Shown: in pieces, positions 49,854 through 58,762 of the stretch
Layout: each line of letters opens with the position of its first letter
Numbering within the stretch: position 1 is the first letter of the stretch
NCBI RefSeq assembly: GCF_007667425.1
Contig: NZ_VDRC01000002.1
Location: forward strand, 521,072 to 585,071
DNA from: Microbacterium sp. 1.5R
GTDB lineage: Bacteria > Actinomycetota > Actinomycetes > Actinomycetales > Microbacteriaceae
DNA: 64,000 nucleotides
Reading direction: 5' to 3'
Notes under the pieces: model-generated
Database searches by the model: none
Told to the model about the DNA's origin: nothing
What the model saw: only the letters and a program-made list of their open reading frames with translations
Translations under genes and position numbers: made by a program

Positions 49854-52751
49854 GTGACCTCGACTTCCGCACCGAACCCGGCCACTCCTCGAACCTCACG
49901 AAGAATCTTCGGCATCTCCTTGGCGATCATCGCCGCGTTGATCGCCGTCTTCTTCGTCTTCTCGTCGCTCTTCACCGAGTACCTCTGGTTCGACCAGCTG
50001 GGCTTCACGAACGTGCTCACGACGCAGTGGTTCGCGACGGTGACCATGTTCGTCCTCGGCTTCCTCGGCATGGCGGTGCCGCTGTTCGTGGCGATCCAGC
50101 TCGCCTACCGTCTGCGTCCGGTGTACGTGCGGCTGAGCTCCCAGCTCGACCGGTATCAGGAGGTCATCGAGCCGCTGCGCCGTCTGGCGATGTGGGGCAT
50201 GCCGATCTTCTTCGGTCTCTTCGCCGGGTTCTCCGCCGCGAGCCAGTGGAAGACCGTGTGGCTCTGGGCCAACGGCGTGGCGACCGACACCACCGATCCG
50301 CAGTTCGGGGTCGACACCGGCTTCTACATGTTCGCGATGCCGTTCTACTCGATCCTCCTCGCGTTCGTGTCGGCCGTGCTCCTGCTCACCCTGATCGTCA
50401 CCGCCCTCGTGTCGTACCTGTACGGCTCAGTGCGGATCGGCCAGGGCGAGCTGCGCATCTCGAAGGCCGCCCGCATCCAGCTCGCGGTGCTCGCCGGCCT
50501 CTACCTCATCGTGCAGGCGGCGAGCCTGTGGCTCGACCGCTTCAAGACGCTCGTGAGCCCCGACGACCGCATCGTCGGTCCGGCGTACACCGGCGTCAAC
50601 GCGACCATCCCCGGTCTGGCGATCCTCGCGATCATCGCGGCGATCGTGGCCGTGCTGTTCTTCGTCACCGCGGTGATCGGCCGGTGGCGGTTCCCGCTCG
50701 CGGCGACCGCGCTGCTCATCATCGCGTCGCTCGTCGTGGGTGTCGGCTACCCCTGGGCCGTCACGACCTTCCAGGTGCGGCCGAACCAGAACGCGTATCA
50801 GGCCGAGTTCTATCAGCGGAACATCGACGGCACGAAGGAGGCGTACGGGGTCGCCGACCTCGAGACCACGCCCTTTGAAGCCGAGACCGATGCCGAGGCC
50901 GGTCAGCTCCGCGCCGACGCCGAGACCACGGCATCCATCCGCATCGTCGACCCGGCCGTGATCAGCCCGACCGTCCGTCAGCTCGAGCAGTATCGCGGCT
51001 ACTACCAGTTCCAGGAGAACATGGACGTGGATCGCTACGAGATCGACGGAGTCATGCAGGACACCGTGGTGTCGGTGCGCGACCTCGACATGAACGGCGT
51101 CGACGTCTCGAACTGGAACAACCGCGCCGCGGTCTACACCCACGGCTACGGCCTCGTCGCCGCTGCAGGCAACCAGCGCACGAGCGACGGCGAGCCCGTC
51201 TTCCTCGAACGGGGCATCCCGTCCTCCGGCTTCCTCACGGATCAGGAGAACTTCGAGCCCCGCGTCTACTTCGGCGAGAACTCGCCCGAGTACTCGATCG
51301 TCGGCGCCCCCGACGGCACGGATCCGGTCGAGATCGACTATCCGCGAGGCAAGGACGGGTCGAGCGAGACCAAGACGACGTTCGACGGCGACGGCGGTCC
51401 GAAGATCGGCGGCACGTTCACCAAGCTGCTCTACGCGCTGAAGTTCCAGTCCGAGCAGATCCTCTTCTCGAACCTCGTCAACGACGACTCGCAGATCCTG
51501 TACGACCGCGACCCCAAGACCCGTGTGCAGAAGGTCGCGCCGTACCTTGAGCTCGACAGCGATCCGTACCCGAGCGTCGTCGACGGACGCATCGTCTGGA
51601 TCATCGACGGCTACACGACGAGCGCCTCGTACCCGTACTCGACGAACGTGAGCCTGTCGGAGGCAATCGCCGACTCGAACCTCCCGTCGCCGACCCTCGC
51701 GATCGATGACATCAACTACATCCGCAACTCGGTGAAGGCGACCGTGGACGCCTACGACGGCAAGGTCACGCTGTACGCCTGGGACGACCAGGATCCGGTG
51801 CTGCAGACGTGGCAGAAGATCTACCCGTCGACCCTGAAGCCGGTCAGCGAGATGTCGGGCGACCTGATGAGCCACGTCCGCTACCCGACCGACCTGTTCA
51901 AGGTGCAGCGCGACATCCTCGGGATCTACCACATCAACACGGCCGGCTCGTTCGCGCAGCAGGACAACCGGTGGCAGACGCCGAACGACCCGCGCAGCGA
52001 TTCGGTCCTGCAGCCCCCGTACTACCTGACCATGCAGATGCCGGGTCAGGACTCCCCGCGGTTCTCGATGTTCTCGACGTTCATCCCGAACGCCTCGGGC
52101 AGCGGGGGCAACCGAGACGTGCTGATGGGCTATCTCGCCGTCGACTCCGACGCCGGGTCGGAGGCGGGCACGAAGGCGGAGGGCTACGGGCAGCTCCGGA
52201 TGCTGGAGATCGACACCGACACCACGGTGCCCGGTCCCGGTCAGGTGCAGAACACCTACAACTCCGACACCTCCGTGGTGCCGCAGCTCAACCTGCTGCA
52301 GCAGGGTGAGTCGCAGGTGATCTACGGCAACCTGCTCACGCTGCCCGTGGGTGGCGGTCTGCTCTACGTGCAGCCGGTCTACGTGCAGTCGTCCGAGGGG
52401 ACGAAACTGCCCCGTCTGCAGAAGGTGCTCGTCGCCTTCGGCGACAAGGTCGCGTTCGAAGACACGCTGACGGCGGCGCTCGACGCCCTGTTCGGCGGTG
52501 ACTCCGGTGCGACGGGCGGTGACGATCAGGTCGAGCCGACGCAGCCCGATCCGGACACCGGCGAGGTTCCCACCGAGCCGAGCACTCCGACGGATGCCGA
52601 GGCCGCTGCACTCGCGGACGCGCAGCAGGCGCTGCTCGACCGTGACGCCGCCCTCAAGTCGGGGGACCTGACGAAGTTCGCCGAGGCCGACAAGCGTCTG
52701 ACCGATGCGGTCAACACGCTTCTCGAGCTGGACGGTGCCGCCGGGGAGTAA
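49854..52751 (+). CDS. UPF0182 family large membrane protein
   Basis: A 965-residue protein. About seven membrane helices occupy residues 20-300 (for example IFGISLAIIAALIAVFFVFSS), with the family stretch FTEYLWFDQLGFTNVLTTQW. A large extracellular domain follows (TFQVRPNQNAYQAEFYQRNI; RGIPSSGFLTDQENFEPRVY; YPTDLFKVQRDILGIYHI). The last 90 residues are acidic with an Ala-rich helix. The family is widespread in actinobacteria and its function is unknown. No enzymatic motif is apparent. It is next to the PDZ protease gene as in mycobacteria. Confidence 0.92.
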   Translation: MTSTSAPNPATPRTSRRIFGISLAIIAALIAVFFVFSSLFTEYLWFDQLGFTNVLTTQWFATVTMFVLGFLGMAVPLFVAIQLAYRLRPVYVRLSSQLDRYQEVIEPLRRLAMWGMPIFFGLFAGFSAASQWKTVWLWANGVATDTTDPQFGVDTGFYMFAMPFYSILLAFVSAVLLLTLIVTALVSYLYGSVRIGQGELRISKAARIQLAVLAGLYLIVQAASLWLDRFKTLVSPDDRIVGPAYTGVNATIPGLAILAIIAAIVAVLFFVTAVIGRWRFPLAATALLIIASLVVGVGYPWAVTTFQVRPNQNAYQAEFYQRNIDGTKEAYGVADLETTPFEAETDAEAGQLRADAETTASIRIVDPAVISPTVRQLEQYRGYYQFQENMDVDRYEIDGVMQDTVVSVRDLDMNGVDVSNWNNRAAVYTHGYGLVAAAGNQRTSDGEPVFLERGIPSSGFLTDQENFEPRVYFGENSPEYSIVGAPDGTDPVEIDYPRGKDGSSETKTTFDGDGGPKIGGTFTKLLYALKFQSEQILFSNLVNDDSQILYDRDPKTRVQKVAPYLELDSDPYPSVVDGRIVWIIDGYTTSASYPYSTNVSLSEAIADSNLPSPTLAIDDINYIRNSVKATVDAYDGKVTLYAWDDQDPVLQTWQKIYPSTLKPVSEMSGDLMSHVRYPTDLFKVQRDILGIYHINTAGSFAQQDNRWQTPNDPRSDSVLQPPYYLTMQMPGQDSPRFSMFSTFIPNASGSGGNRDVLMGYLAVDSDAGSEAGTKAEGYGQLRMLEIDTDTTVPGPGQVQNTYNSDTSVVPQLNLLQQGESQVIYGNLLTLPVGGGLLYVQPVYVQSSEGTKLPRLQKVLVAFGDKVAFEDTLTAALDALFGGDSGATGGDDQVEPTQPDPDTGEVPTEPSTPTDAEAAALADAQQALLDRDAALKSGDLTKFAEADKRLTDAVNTLLELDGAAGE

Positions 52752-52766
52752 GCCTCCAACGATCGG

Positions 52767-52826
52767 GCCGCGCATCCCGGCCGCCGCGAGAGGGCTCAGG
52801 CCCCGGCGGCGGCGGGGATGCGCGGC
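52767..52826. terminator. Convergent terminator overlapping the CPBP 3' end
   Basis: GCCGCGCATCCC (52767-52778) pairs with GGGATGCGCGGC (52815-52826); further GC pairing inside is likely. The right arm lies within the last codons of the minus-strand gene. Confidence 0.6.
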
Positions 52827-53644
52827 TTTCGTCTGCGGCGGTCTTCGCAGAGGACGCTGAGGAGGATCGCGGCGGCCAGGACTGTCATCGCGACCTGGGT
52901 GCCGGTGGCGAGAGGGGGCGCATCGCCGTGGCTCCCCGGCACGGCTAGCCATCTCGCGAGATCGCCGAGTCCGTGCAGCGTGATCGGCGCCCAGAGCGTG
53001 CCGGTGACCCGGAGCGCGGCATAGAAGAGAACGCCCTCCATCGAGGTCACGCCGACCTGGAACGCGATCGTGGAGATCGGCACGCCGCCCATCAGGCTGC
53101 CGACCGAGTGGGCGAGACCGAACCCGAGTGCGGTGGTCAGTAGCACCACGGTCTCGCCGTGGTGGGCGCGGACGGATTCGAGCAGGATGCCGCGGAAGAA
53201 GAGCTCTTCGCCGAGACCCACGAGAAGATAGGCGAGCACGCCGACGGCGACGTACGCGACGCTGAGCAGTGGCCAGTGCACCTCGCCGACGAGCGCCGCG
53301 ATCTGAACGGCGACGACGACCGGAACGAGCCACCACCAGAGTCGCCGCGGAGTGCTCCTGCTGAGGGGAGGGTCGCTCCAGACGTCCGCCCACCATCCGG
53401 ACACGCGGGCGAAGACCAGTCCGCCGGCGACGGCGAGGGGGAGCGGGATGAGGTGGGTCAGCGCCAGCTCGGATGCCGGGTCCGCGTCGGCGGCGCCGAG
53501 AGCATCGACGAGCGCACCGCCGCCCGCGGCGACGGCGACGTAGACGGCGACGGCGATGAGCCCGATCCCGAGGAGTCGCGGGACGCGATCGGAGCGGGAG
53601 GACGAGGTGGACGCAGGCGCGGGGCGTTCGCCTGGCTCGGTCAT
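52796..53644 (-). CDS. CPBP-family intramembrane metalloprotease
   Basis: A 282-residue polytopic protein with eight or so membrane segments. All three CPBP motifs are intact: GEELFFRGILLESV (EExxxR), GFGLAHSVGSL (F-x3-H) and TLHGLGDLA. It therefore differs from the first CPBP protein of this window, which lacks the Arg. The family includes CAAX proteases and bacteriocin self-immunity proteins; the role here is unknown. ATG 53644 is used because a CATGAT box lies 6 bases upstream and it follows an unsupported 43-residue frame extension. Confidence 0.85.
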   Translation of the reverse strand: MTEPGERPAPASTSSSRSDRVPRLLGIGLIAVAVYVAVAAGGGALVDALGAADADPASELALTHLIPLPLAVAGGLVFARVSGWWADVWSDPPLSRSTPRRLWWWLVPVVVAVQIAALVGEVHWPLLSVAYVAVGVLAYLLVGLGEELFFRGILLESVRAHHGETVVLLTTALGFGLAHSVGSLMGGVPISTIAFQVGVTSMEGVLFYAALRVTGTLWAPITLHGLGDLARWLAVPGSHGDAPPLATGTQVAMTVLAAAILLSVLCEDRRRRKPRIPAAAGA

Positions 53645-53793
53645 GGTGCGATCATGCCAGTCGGATACGGCGCCGACGACACTGTCCACAGGTCGCGCGG
53701 ACAGAAGCGGCGTTGCGCCCATCGGCGAACCCGATGGGCACCACAGGGCCTCTGGGATGGGACGATGGCACATCGCGTCCTACTGTTGCTGAC

Positions 53794-54618
53794 ATGACGG
53801 TCTCCTCTGCGCGCAGCATCGAAGCCGTCGCCGTTAGTCCGATCATCGAGATCGGCGACGTGGAGGGAAACCTGCGTCGCCTCTCCGCCGCGCTGGCCGC
53901 GTTCGATGACGACACGCCCCGTCTCGTGGTCGCGCCCGAGCTCGCGACCAGCGGGTACGTGTTCGCCGACCGGGCGGAGGCCGCTCGGCTCGCGATGCGA
54001 CGCGACGACGACCGGCTGACCCGGCTCGCGTCGGTCCTCGGCCCGCAGACGGTCGCGGTGATCGGCTTCGCGGAGAGCGACGGCGAGGTCCTCTACAACT
54101 CCGCGGCGGTGCTGACGCGCGACGGGGTGCGCGCGGTCTACCGGAAGTCGCACCTCTGGGGCGAAGAGAAGCTCGTCTTCACACCAGGACCGGATGCCGG
54201 GATGACGGTCGACTCACCTGTGGGGCGCTTGGGCGTCGCCATCTGCTACGACAACGAGTTCCCCGAGATACCCCGCGCCCTGGCCCTGTCCGGCGCTGAC
54301 CTGCTGGCGCTTCCCGTGAATTGGCCGCTGGTACCTCGGCCGGCAGGGGAGCGGGCCCCGGAGACCATCCAGGCCATGGCCGCCGCTCGATCGTCGCGCC
54401 TGCCCACCGTCATCGCCGATCGGCACGGTGTGGAACGCGGGGTCGAGTGGACCGGCGGCACCGCGGTGATCGACGGGGAGGGCTGGGTCGTCGCGGCACG
54501 GAGCGACGGCGCGGCGACCGCGACGCTGCAGATAGTGACCGGCGACAAGGGGTTGGGGCCGCACAACGACCTGTTCGCCGACCGGCGCCCCGACATCTAC
54601 CGCCCACACTCCTCCTGA
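53794..54618 (+). CDS. Carbon-nitrogen hydrolase (nitrilase superfamily)
   Basis: A 274-residue hydrolase. The Glu-Lys-Cys triad is visible in VVAPELATSGY (Glu), AVYRKSHLW (Lys) and VAICYDNEFPE (Cys). It resembles omega-amidase or N-carbamoyl-type hydrolases. The nucleobase permease 53 bases downstream suggests use of an imported nitrogen compound, for example a pyrimidine breakdown product, but this is inference. A TACTGT box 7 bases before ATG 53794 predicts a leaderless mRNA. Confidence 0.83.
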   Translation: MTVSSARSIEAVAVSPIIEIGDVEGNLRRLSAALAAFDDDTPRLVVAPELATSGYVFADRAEAARLAMRRDDDRLTRLASVLGPQTVAVIGFAESDGEVLYNSAAVLTRDGVRAVYRKSHLWGEEKLVFTPGPDAGMTVDSPVGRLGVAICYDNEFPEIPRALALSGADLLALPVNWPLVPRPAGERAPETIQAMAAARSSRLPTVIADRHGVERGVEWTGGTAVIDGEGWVVAARSDGAATATLQIVTGDKGLGPHNDLFADRRPDIYRPHSS

Positions 54619-54671
54619 CCCGCAGGCCCCGCGCCGGCATCCACCGATTCCTCACCCGAGAGGGAACCCCC

Positions 54672-56168
54672 ATGTCACACCAGAGCAACGGCCTTCCCGA
54701 GCCGCGTATCGCACAGACCGAGGTCGCCCTCCCTGTCACGAGCGGGATCGAGGTGAAGTCCATCGACTGGGTGCCGTTGACCGAGCGCACCGGAACCCCG
54801 TCGAGCCTGTTCTCGCTGTGGTTTATGTCGAACGCGAACCTCACGACCCTCGCGACCGGAATGGTCGGGGTCGCGATGGGCGCGAACTTCCTCGTCTCCG
54901 TCGTCGCGATCGTGCTGGGCGTCTGCGTCGGCACGGTGTTCACGGCGTTCCACTCCGCGCAGGGCCCGCAGTTGGGCTTGCCGCAGATGATCCAGTCCCG
55001 CGCCCAGTTCGGGTACCGCGGTGTCGCGATCGTCTGCCTCGTGGTGGTCGCGAGCATCGTCGGGTTCAACATCTTCAACCAGCTGCTCGCCGGCCAGGTG
55101 CTGACGACGACGACCGGCGTGGATGCGGGCGCGTGGTGGTACGTGCTCATCACGGCTCTCGCGCTGACCCTCGCGATCGTCGGCTACCACTGGATCCATC
55201 GCGTGCAGAAGTGGCTGACGTGGTTGTTCCTCGCCACCTTCGGCGTGTTCACGGTGGTCGCGATCTTCATGCTGCCGTTGCCCGCCGCCGACTTCTCGCT
55301 GGCGGAGCTGAACTGGCCCGCATTCCTCGTGCAGTTCGCGGCCGCCGCGGCCTACGCCCTCGGATGGGCGCCGTACGTCTCCGACTACTCGCGCTACCTG
55401 CCGCCGCAGACGAATCCGGGCAAGGCGCTCTTCCACACCGCATCGGGCGTCATCGTCGGGGCCGGCTGGCTCATGATCCTCGGCGCGTTCGTGGCGTCGC
55501 TCTTCACCGAGGCCGACCCGGTCGAGGCGATCGGCGCCGCCGCAGACGCGATCCTGCCCGGACTCGGTCCGGTGCTGCTGTGGTCGGCGCTGCCCGCGCT
55601 CATCACGGTCATCACGATCAACATCTATGCCGCGAGCATCGAGCTGATCACGGTCGCCGACTCGTTCCGCCCGGTGCGCCCCACGCGCCTGACGCGCATC
55701 GTCGCGTGCTCGCTGGTCGGTCTGGGCGGTCTGCTCGGTGCCGCGTTCTCGACGGGGGAGTTCCTCGACTCCTTCGGCAGCTTCCTTGTGGTGCTGCTGT
55801 ACGTGCTCGTTCCGTGGACCTCGGTCAACCTCGTCGACTACTACCTGGTGCGACGCGGACGGTATGCGGTCGCGGAGATGTTCCGTCCGCACGGCATCTA
55901 CGGCGCGTGGGGCTGGCGCGGCATCACGGCGTACGTCGTCGGCATCGTCGCGATGATCCCCTTCGTCGTCACGACCTGGTTCACCGGACCGATCGCCACG
56001 GCTCTCGGCGGGATCGACATCGCCCTGTTCGTCGGCCTGATCGCGTCGGCCGTCGCCTACGTGATCCTCGCGCGGGGCCTCGACCTGGACGCCGAGAGGC
56101 GACTCGCCCGCGAGGAGGCGGATGCCGCCGGCATCCGCTCCGTGAGCTTCGGCGCCAACCGGGGCTGA
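54672..56168 (+). CDS. NCS1-family nucleobase permease (cytosine/purine type)
   Basis: A 498-residue permease with about twelve membrane segments. NCS1 features are visible: SLWFMSNANLTTLATGMVG in helix 1, QGPQLGLPQMIQSRAQFGYRG in the helix 2-3 region and GWAPYVSDYSRYLP in helix 6, where substrate-binding residues lie. It most likely imports cytosine, a purine or allantoin-like compound with Na+ or H+. GAGAGGGA precedes ATG 54672. It is probably cotranscribed with the hydrolase upstream. Confidence 0.88.
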   Translation: MSHQSNGLPEPRIAQTEVALPVTSGIEVKSIDWVPLTERTGTPSSLFSLWFMSNANLTTLATGMVGVAMGANFLVSVVAIVLGVCVGTVFTAFHSAQGPQLGLPQMIQSRAQFGYRGVAIVCLVVVASIVGFNIFNQLLAGQVLTTTTGVDAGAWWYVLITALALTLAIVGYHWIHRVQKWLTWLFLATFGVFTVVAIFMLPLPAADFSLAELNWPAFLVQFAAAAAYALGWAPYVSDYSRYLPPQTNPGKALFHTASGVIVGAGWLMILGAFVASLFTEADPVEAIGAAADAILPGLGPVLLWSALPALITVITINIYAASIELITVADSFRPVRPTRLTRIVACSLVGLGGLLGAAFSTGEFLDSFGSFLVVLLYVLVPWTSVNLVDYYLVRRGRYAVAEMFRPHGIYGAWGWRGITAYVVGIVAMIPFVVTTWFTGPIATALGGIDIALFVGLIASAVAYVILARGLDLDAERRLAREEADAAGIRSVSFGANRG

Positions 56169-56202
56169 CCACGCTCGGGAGCGAGTTCCGGAATGCCGGA
56201 AC

Positions 56203-56231
56203 GCTGCCCGCGACGCTGAGGTGCGGGCAGC
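56203..56231 (+). terminator. Hairpin after the permease gene
   Basis: Perfect 9-bp stem GCTGCCCGC/GCGGGCAGC (56203-56211, 56223-56231), preceded by a second hairpin GTTCCGG/CCGGAAC at 56185-56202. Confidence 0.55.
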
Positions 56232-56241
56232 TCCCGCGACC

Positions 56242-56247
56242 TACCGT
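56242..56247 (+). promoter_or_regulatory. Possible -10 box of the peptide-MFS unit
   Basis: TACCGT, ending 5 bases before an ATG at 56253 in the MFS frame and 54 bases before the peptide ATG at 56302. A dyad GACCAC/GTGGTC (56255-56270) follows and could be an operator. Confidence 0.35.
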
Positions 56248-56301
56248 GCTGAATGACCACCATCGTGGTCGAGCAGATGCGGTACGGACGAATGGAGCAG
56301 C

Positions 56302-56412
56302 ATGTCATATTTCGAGCTCGCCCCTCAGGAGCGACTGAGTCTCGCAGGACGGGTGCGCAAGGTCATCGACACCGTCATCGGGCGAAAGCCCACCATCGGT
56401 TGGAAGTGGTGA
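56302..56412 (+). CDS. 36-residue peptide coupled to an MFS exporter
   Basis: A small frame encoding MSYFELAPQERLSLAGRVRK followed by VIDTVIGRKPTIGWKW. The N-terminal part looks like an amphipathic helix; the C-terminus (about residues 28-36) is basic and Trp-rich, ending WKW. GGAG lies 5 bases before ATG 56302, and the TGA (56410-56412) overlaps the exporter's GTG, as expected for coupled translation. No signal peptide, no GG leader cleavage site and no modifying enzyme is visible. It could be an exported peptide (RiPP-like or pheromone), or a regulatory leader peptide for the transporter. Family unknown. Confidence 0.55.
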   Translation: MSYFELAPQERLSLAGRVRKVIDTVIGRKPTIGWKW

Positions 56413-57626
56413 CGGCACCATCTCGAGCGGAGCGGACCCTCTTCGGCGGGTCCGCTCTTTCGGCGTTCGGGACCGGCCTGACGCTTCCCTACCTGCTCAT
56501 CTACCTCGTGGAGTCGATCCAGATCCCCCTGCACGTGGCCGTCCTCTGGCTCGCTGCACCAGCAATCGTCGGGCTCATCGGTACGGCATCCATCGGACCC
56601 GCCATCGACCGCATCGGACCGGCGCGGTTCGCTGCGCTGGCCTCCTCGTCGAGTGCGCTCGGATGCGGAGCTCTGGCTCTCAGCAACTCTTCCAGTGTGT
56701 GGACGGCGCTCGGTGGTGTCGTCGCACTCGAATGCGGCATGTCGATGACCGGAACAGCGCTTCAGGCCGCGGTCGGTCTGCTGGTCGTGCCGGATCGCCG
56801 ATCGCGATTCTTCAGCGCGCAGGCGGGGTGGTCGAATGCGCTCTTCGCTCTGGGCACGGCCGCTTCCTCGCTGGCCGTCGCCGAGCACGGAGTGCGCATC
56901 GCGGCAGCGATGTTCGGCGTCAACGCCGTCGGCTATATCGCGTCTGGAGCGATGTTCGCCGTCCTGGCGCGCTCGGAACAGCGGGCGGCGACACCCGACG
57001 ATCGTCGCACCGGTATCCGCTCCTACGTCGCCTCGATAGGCGTCCCGCTTCGTGATCCTCTCTTTCTTCGGCTCGTGATGCTCACGTTCGTCATCTCGCT
57101 CGTCATCATGAACCAGAGCGAGTACGCATTCCCTGCGTTCGCCGCGGGCTCGAGCCTTCAACCGTGGGTCGGGTTCGGGTTCACGGTCGGTGCGATCGCG
57201 GCCGCACTCACCCAGATCCTCGCGGCCCCGCTGCTGAAGGCGCGGCTCAATCGCATGTACGTGACTGTCGCGGCGATGACCGTCGCAGCGTCCTGGGTGC
57301 TGCTGTGGATGGGAACCTGGGGAGGCGCGGGATTTCTCCTCGGCTTCGCCGCGCTGCAGAGCATGGGCGAAGCTCTCATCATCGCCGTCGTGCCCGCCGT
57401 CGTCCTCGGAGCGGCCCCGGAGTCACAGGTCGGTAAGTACATGGCGTTGAACTCATTCGCCTTCCAGGCCGGACGCACCGCAGCACCGCTGCTGGTCGGC
57501 GTCATGGCGATCGGAGCCAAGGAGACGATTCCGCTGTGGGTCGCCCTGGGGTCGGTCATGGTCGGCGTTGCGGCCATGCGCGTTCTGAGGCCCGCTCGAT
57601 GCTCGACGGCGGGTGATCAGCCGTGA
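56409..57626 (+). CDS. MFS efflux transporter
   Basis: A 405-residue major facilitator with about twelve membrane segments. It begins near SAFGTGLTLPYLLIYLVESI; the helix 2-3 loop reads GPAIDRIGPARFA, a degenerate motif A. GTG 56409 (or 56406) overlaps the stop of the 36-residue peptide. An in-frame ATG at 56253 would add a 52-residue His/Arg-rich extension without family support. The composition is slightly less GC-rich than the neighbours by eye, and a tRNA gene lies 95 bases downstream, so it may have been acquired. The substrate is unknown; drug or peptide export is typical of the family. Confidence 0.85.
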   Translation: MTAPSRAERTLFGGSALSAFGTGLTLPYLLIYLVESIQIPLHVAVLWLAAPAIVGLIGTASIGPAIDRIGPARFAALASSSSALGCGALALSNSSSVWTALGGVVALECGMSMTGTALQAAVGLLVVPDRRSRFFSAQAGWSNALFALGTAASSLAVAEHGVRIAAAMFGVNAVGYIASGAMFAVLARSEQRAATPDDRRTGIRSYVASIGVPLRDPLFLRLVMLTFVISLVIMNQSEYAFPAFAAGSSLQPWVGFGFTVGAIAAALTQILAAPLLKARLNRMYVTVAAMTVAASWVLLWMGTWGGAGFLLGFAALQSMGEALIIAVVPAVVLGAAPESQVGKYMALNSFAFQAGRTAAPLLVGVMAIGAKETIPLWVALGSVMVGVAAMRVLRPARCSTAGDQP

Positions 57627-57681
57627 GCATGCAGCCGTGGGACAAGCGTCGCTCGTGGCTCCGGCGCAGGTCGTGAAATGC

Positions 57682-57715
57682 GAAGAGGCCCGATCCTCTC
57701 GGATCGAGCCTCTTC
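57682..57715. terminator. Terminator between the MFS gene and tRNA
   Basis: 15-bp stem with one mismatch (57682-57696 and 57701-57715, GAAGAGGC...GCCTCTTC), loop TCTC, between the convergent MFS gene and tRNA. Confidence 0.75.
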
Positions 57716-57720
57716 ATCTG

Positions 57721-57794
57721 TTGCGGGGACAGGATTTGAACCTGCGACCTCCGGGTTATGAGCCCGGCGAGCTACCGAACTGCTCCACCCCGCG
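57721..57794 (-). tRNA. Initiator tRNA-fMet (CAU anticodon)
   Basis: A 74-base cloverleaf. Acceptor CGCGGGG pairs with CCCCGC at the 3' end, with the C1-A72 mismatch that marks initiator tRNA. The anticodon arm is CCGGGCTCATAACCCGG with the three G-C pairs of initiators, and the T arm has GGTTCAAATCC. The 3' CCA is not encoded; the next bases are CAG. Its stop hairpin is at 57682-57715. Confidence 0.95.
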
Positions 57795-57875
57795 GCACAA
57801 GAGATAACTTATCACGGATGCAAGAGGTGCGCGAATCGAGCCCGACTCCCCGGGCGTGTGGGGGAGGATGAGCAC

Positions 57876-58682
57876 ATGACCTCCGCCGCCGTGCCCGTCG
57901 CCGTCTGCCAGTTCGCTCCCTCCGAGTCCCGCGAGCAGAATCGCGAGCGCGTCGCCGAGCTGACCGGGCAGGCCGCGGCGCGTGGCGCCAGGCTGGTCGT
58001 GTTCCCCGAGTACTCGAGCTATTTCGTCGACCCGATGGACGAGACTCTCGCGGAGAATGCCGAGACACTGGACGGCGAGTTCGTGTCGTCGCTGCGCGCC
58101 GCGGCATCCGATCATGGCGTGGTCATCGTCGCCGGACTCGTCGAGCGGGCGTCCGAACCGGGCCACGTGCACAACACCGTCGTCGCGGTGCGGGGTGACG
58201 GGATCCTGGCCACCTACCGCAAGCAGCACCTCTACGACGCGTTCGGGCAGTCCGAGTCAGACTGGATCGAGGCGGGCGATCTCGATGCCGCCGCGACGTT
58301 CGAGGTCGCCGGGATCCGGTTCGGACTGATGACCTGTTACGACCTCAGGTTCCCGGAGGTGGCGCGCACGCTGGTCGACGACGGCGCGGACGTGCTGGTG
58401 GTACCCGCCGAGTGGGTGCGCGGCCCGCTCAAGGAGCATCACTGGACGACGCTGCTCGCCGCGCGGGCGATCGAGAACACGGCGTACGTGGTCTCCGCCG
58501 ATCACCCGACGCCCATCGGCGTTGGGCACTCGCAGATCGTCGACCCGCAGGGCGTCGTGCTCGCCGGGGCCGGCACCACCGAGGGCATCGCCGTCGCCAC
58601 GGTCGAGGCGGCCTCGATCGAGCGCGTCCGCGCGGTGAACCCATCGCTGCGCGCGCGGCGGTACCGCGTCGTTCCCCGCTGA
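57876..58682 (+). CDS. Carbon-nitrogen hydrolase (Nit1/omega-amidase-like)
   Basis: A 268-residue nitrilase-superfamily protein. Catalytic Glu in VVFPEYSSYF, Lys in ATYRKQHLYD and Cys in LMTCYDLRFPEV. The YRKQHLYDAFG segment resembles Nit1/omega-amidase or deaminated-glutathione amidase proteins, which act as metabolite repair enzymes. GGGGGAGG precedes ATG 57876; a longer frame starting at 57858 is less likely. It is unlike the hydrolase at 53794 in length and motif detail, so the two are not recent copies. Confidence 0.87.
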   Translation: MTSAAVPVAVCQFAPSESREQNRERVAELTGQAAARGARLVVFPEYSSYFVDPMDETLAENAETLDGEFVSSLRAAASDHGVVIVAGLVERASEPGHVHNTVVAVRGDGILATYRKQHLYDAFGQSESDWIEAGDLDAAATFEVAGIRFGLMTCYDLRFPEVARTLVDDGADVLVVPAEWVRGPLKEHHWTTLLAARAIENTAYVVSADHPTPIGVGHSQIVDPQGVVLAGAGTTEGIAVATVEAASIERVRAVNPSLRARRYRVVPR

Positions 58683-58762
58683 TCCCGTTCCCTGACCGCG
58701 GCGGGGGGCATGAGCCGGCTGCTGGTCCGGTCGGGGCGACGCTATTCGACGTCGGTTCGGCG

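Noticed and set aside
56253..56408. 52-residue N-terminal extension of the MFS transporter
   Set aside because: The sequence is His/Arg-rich, not helical membrane, and overlaps the coupled peptide frame. It cannot be fully excluded because a -10 box lies 5 bases upstream.
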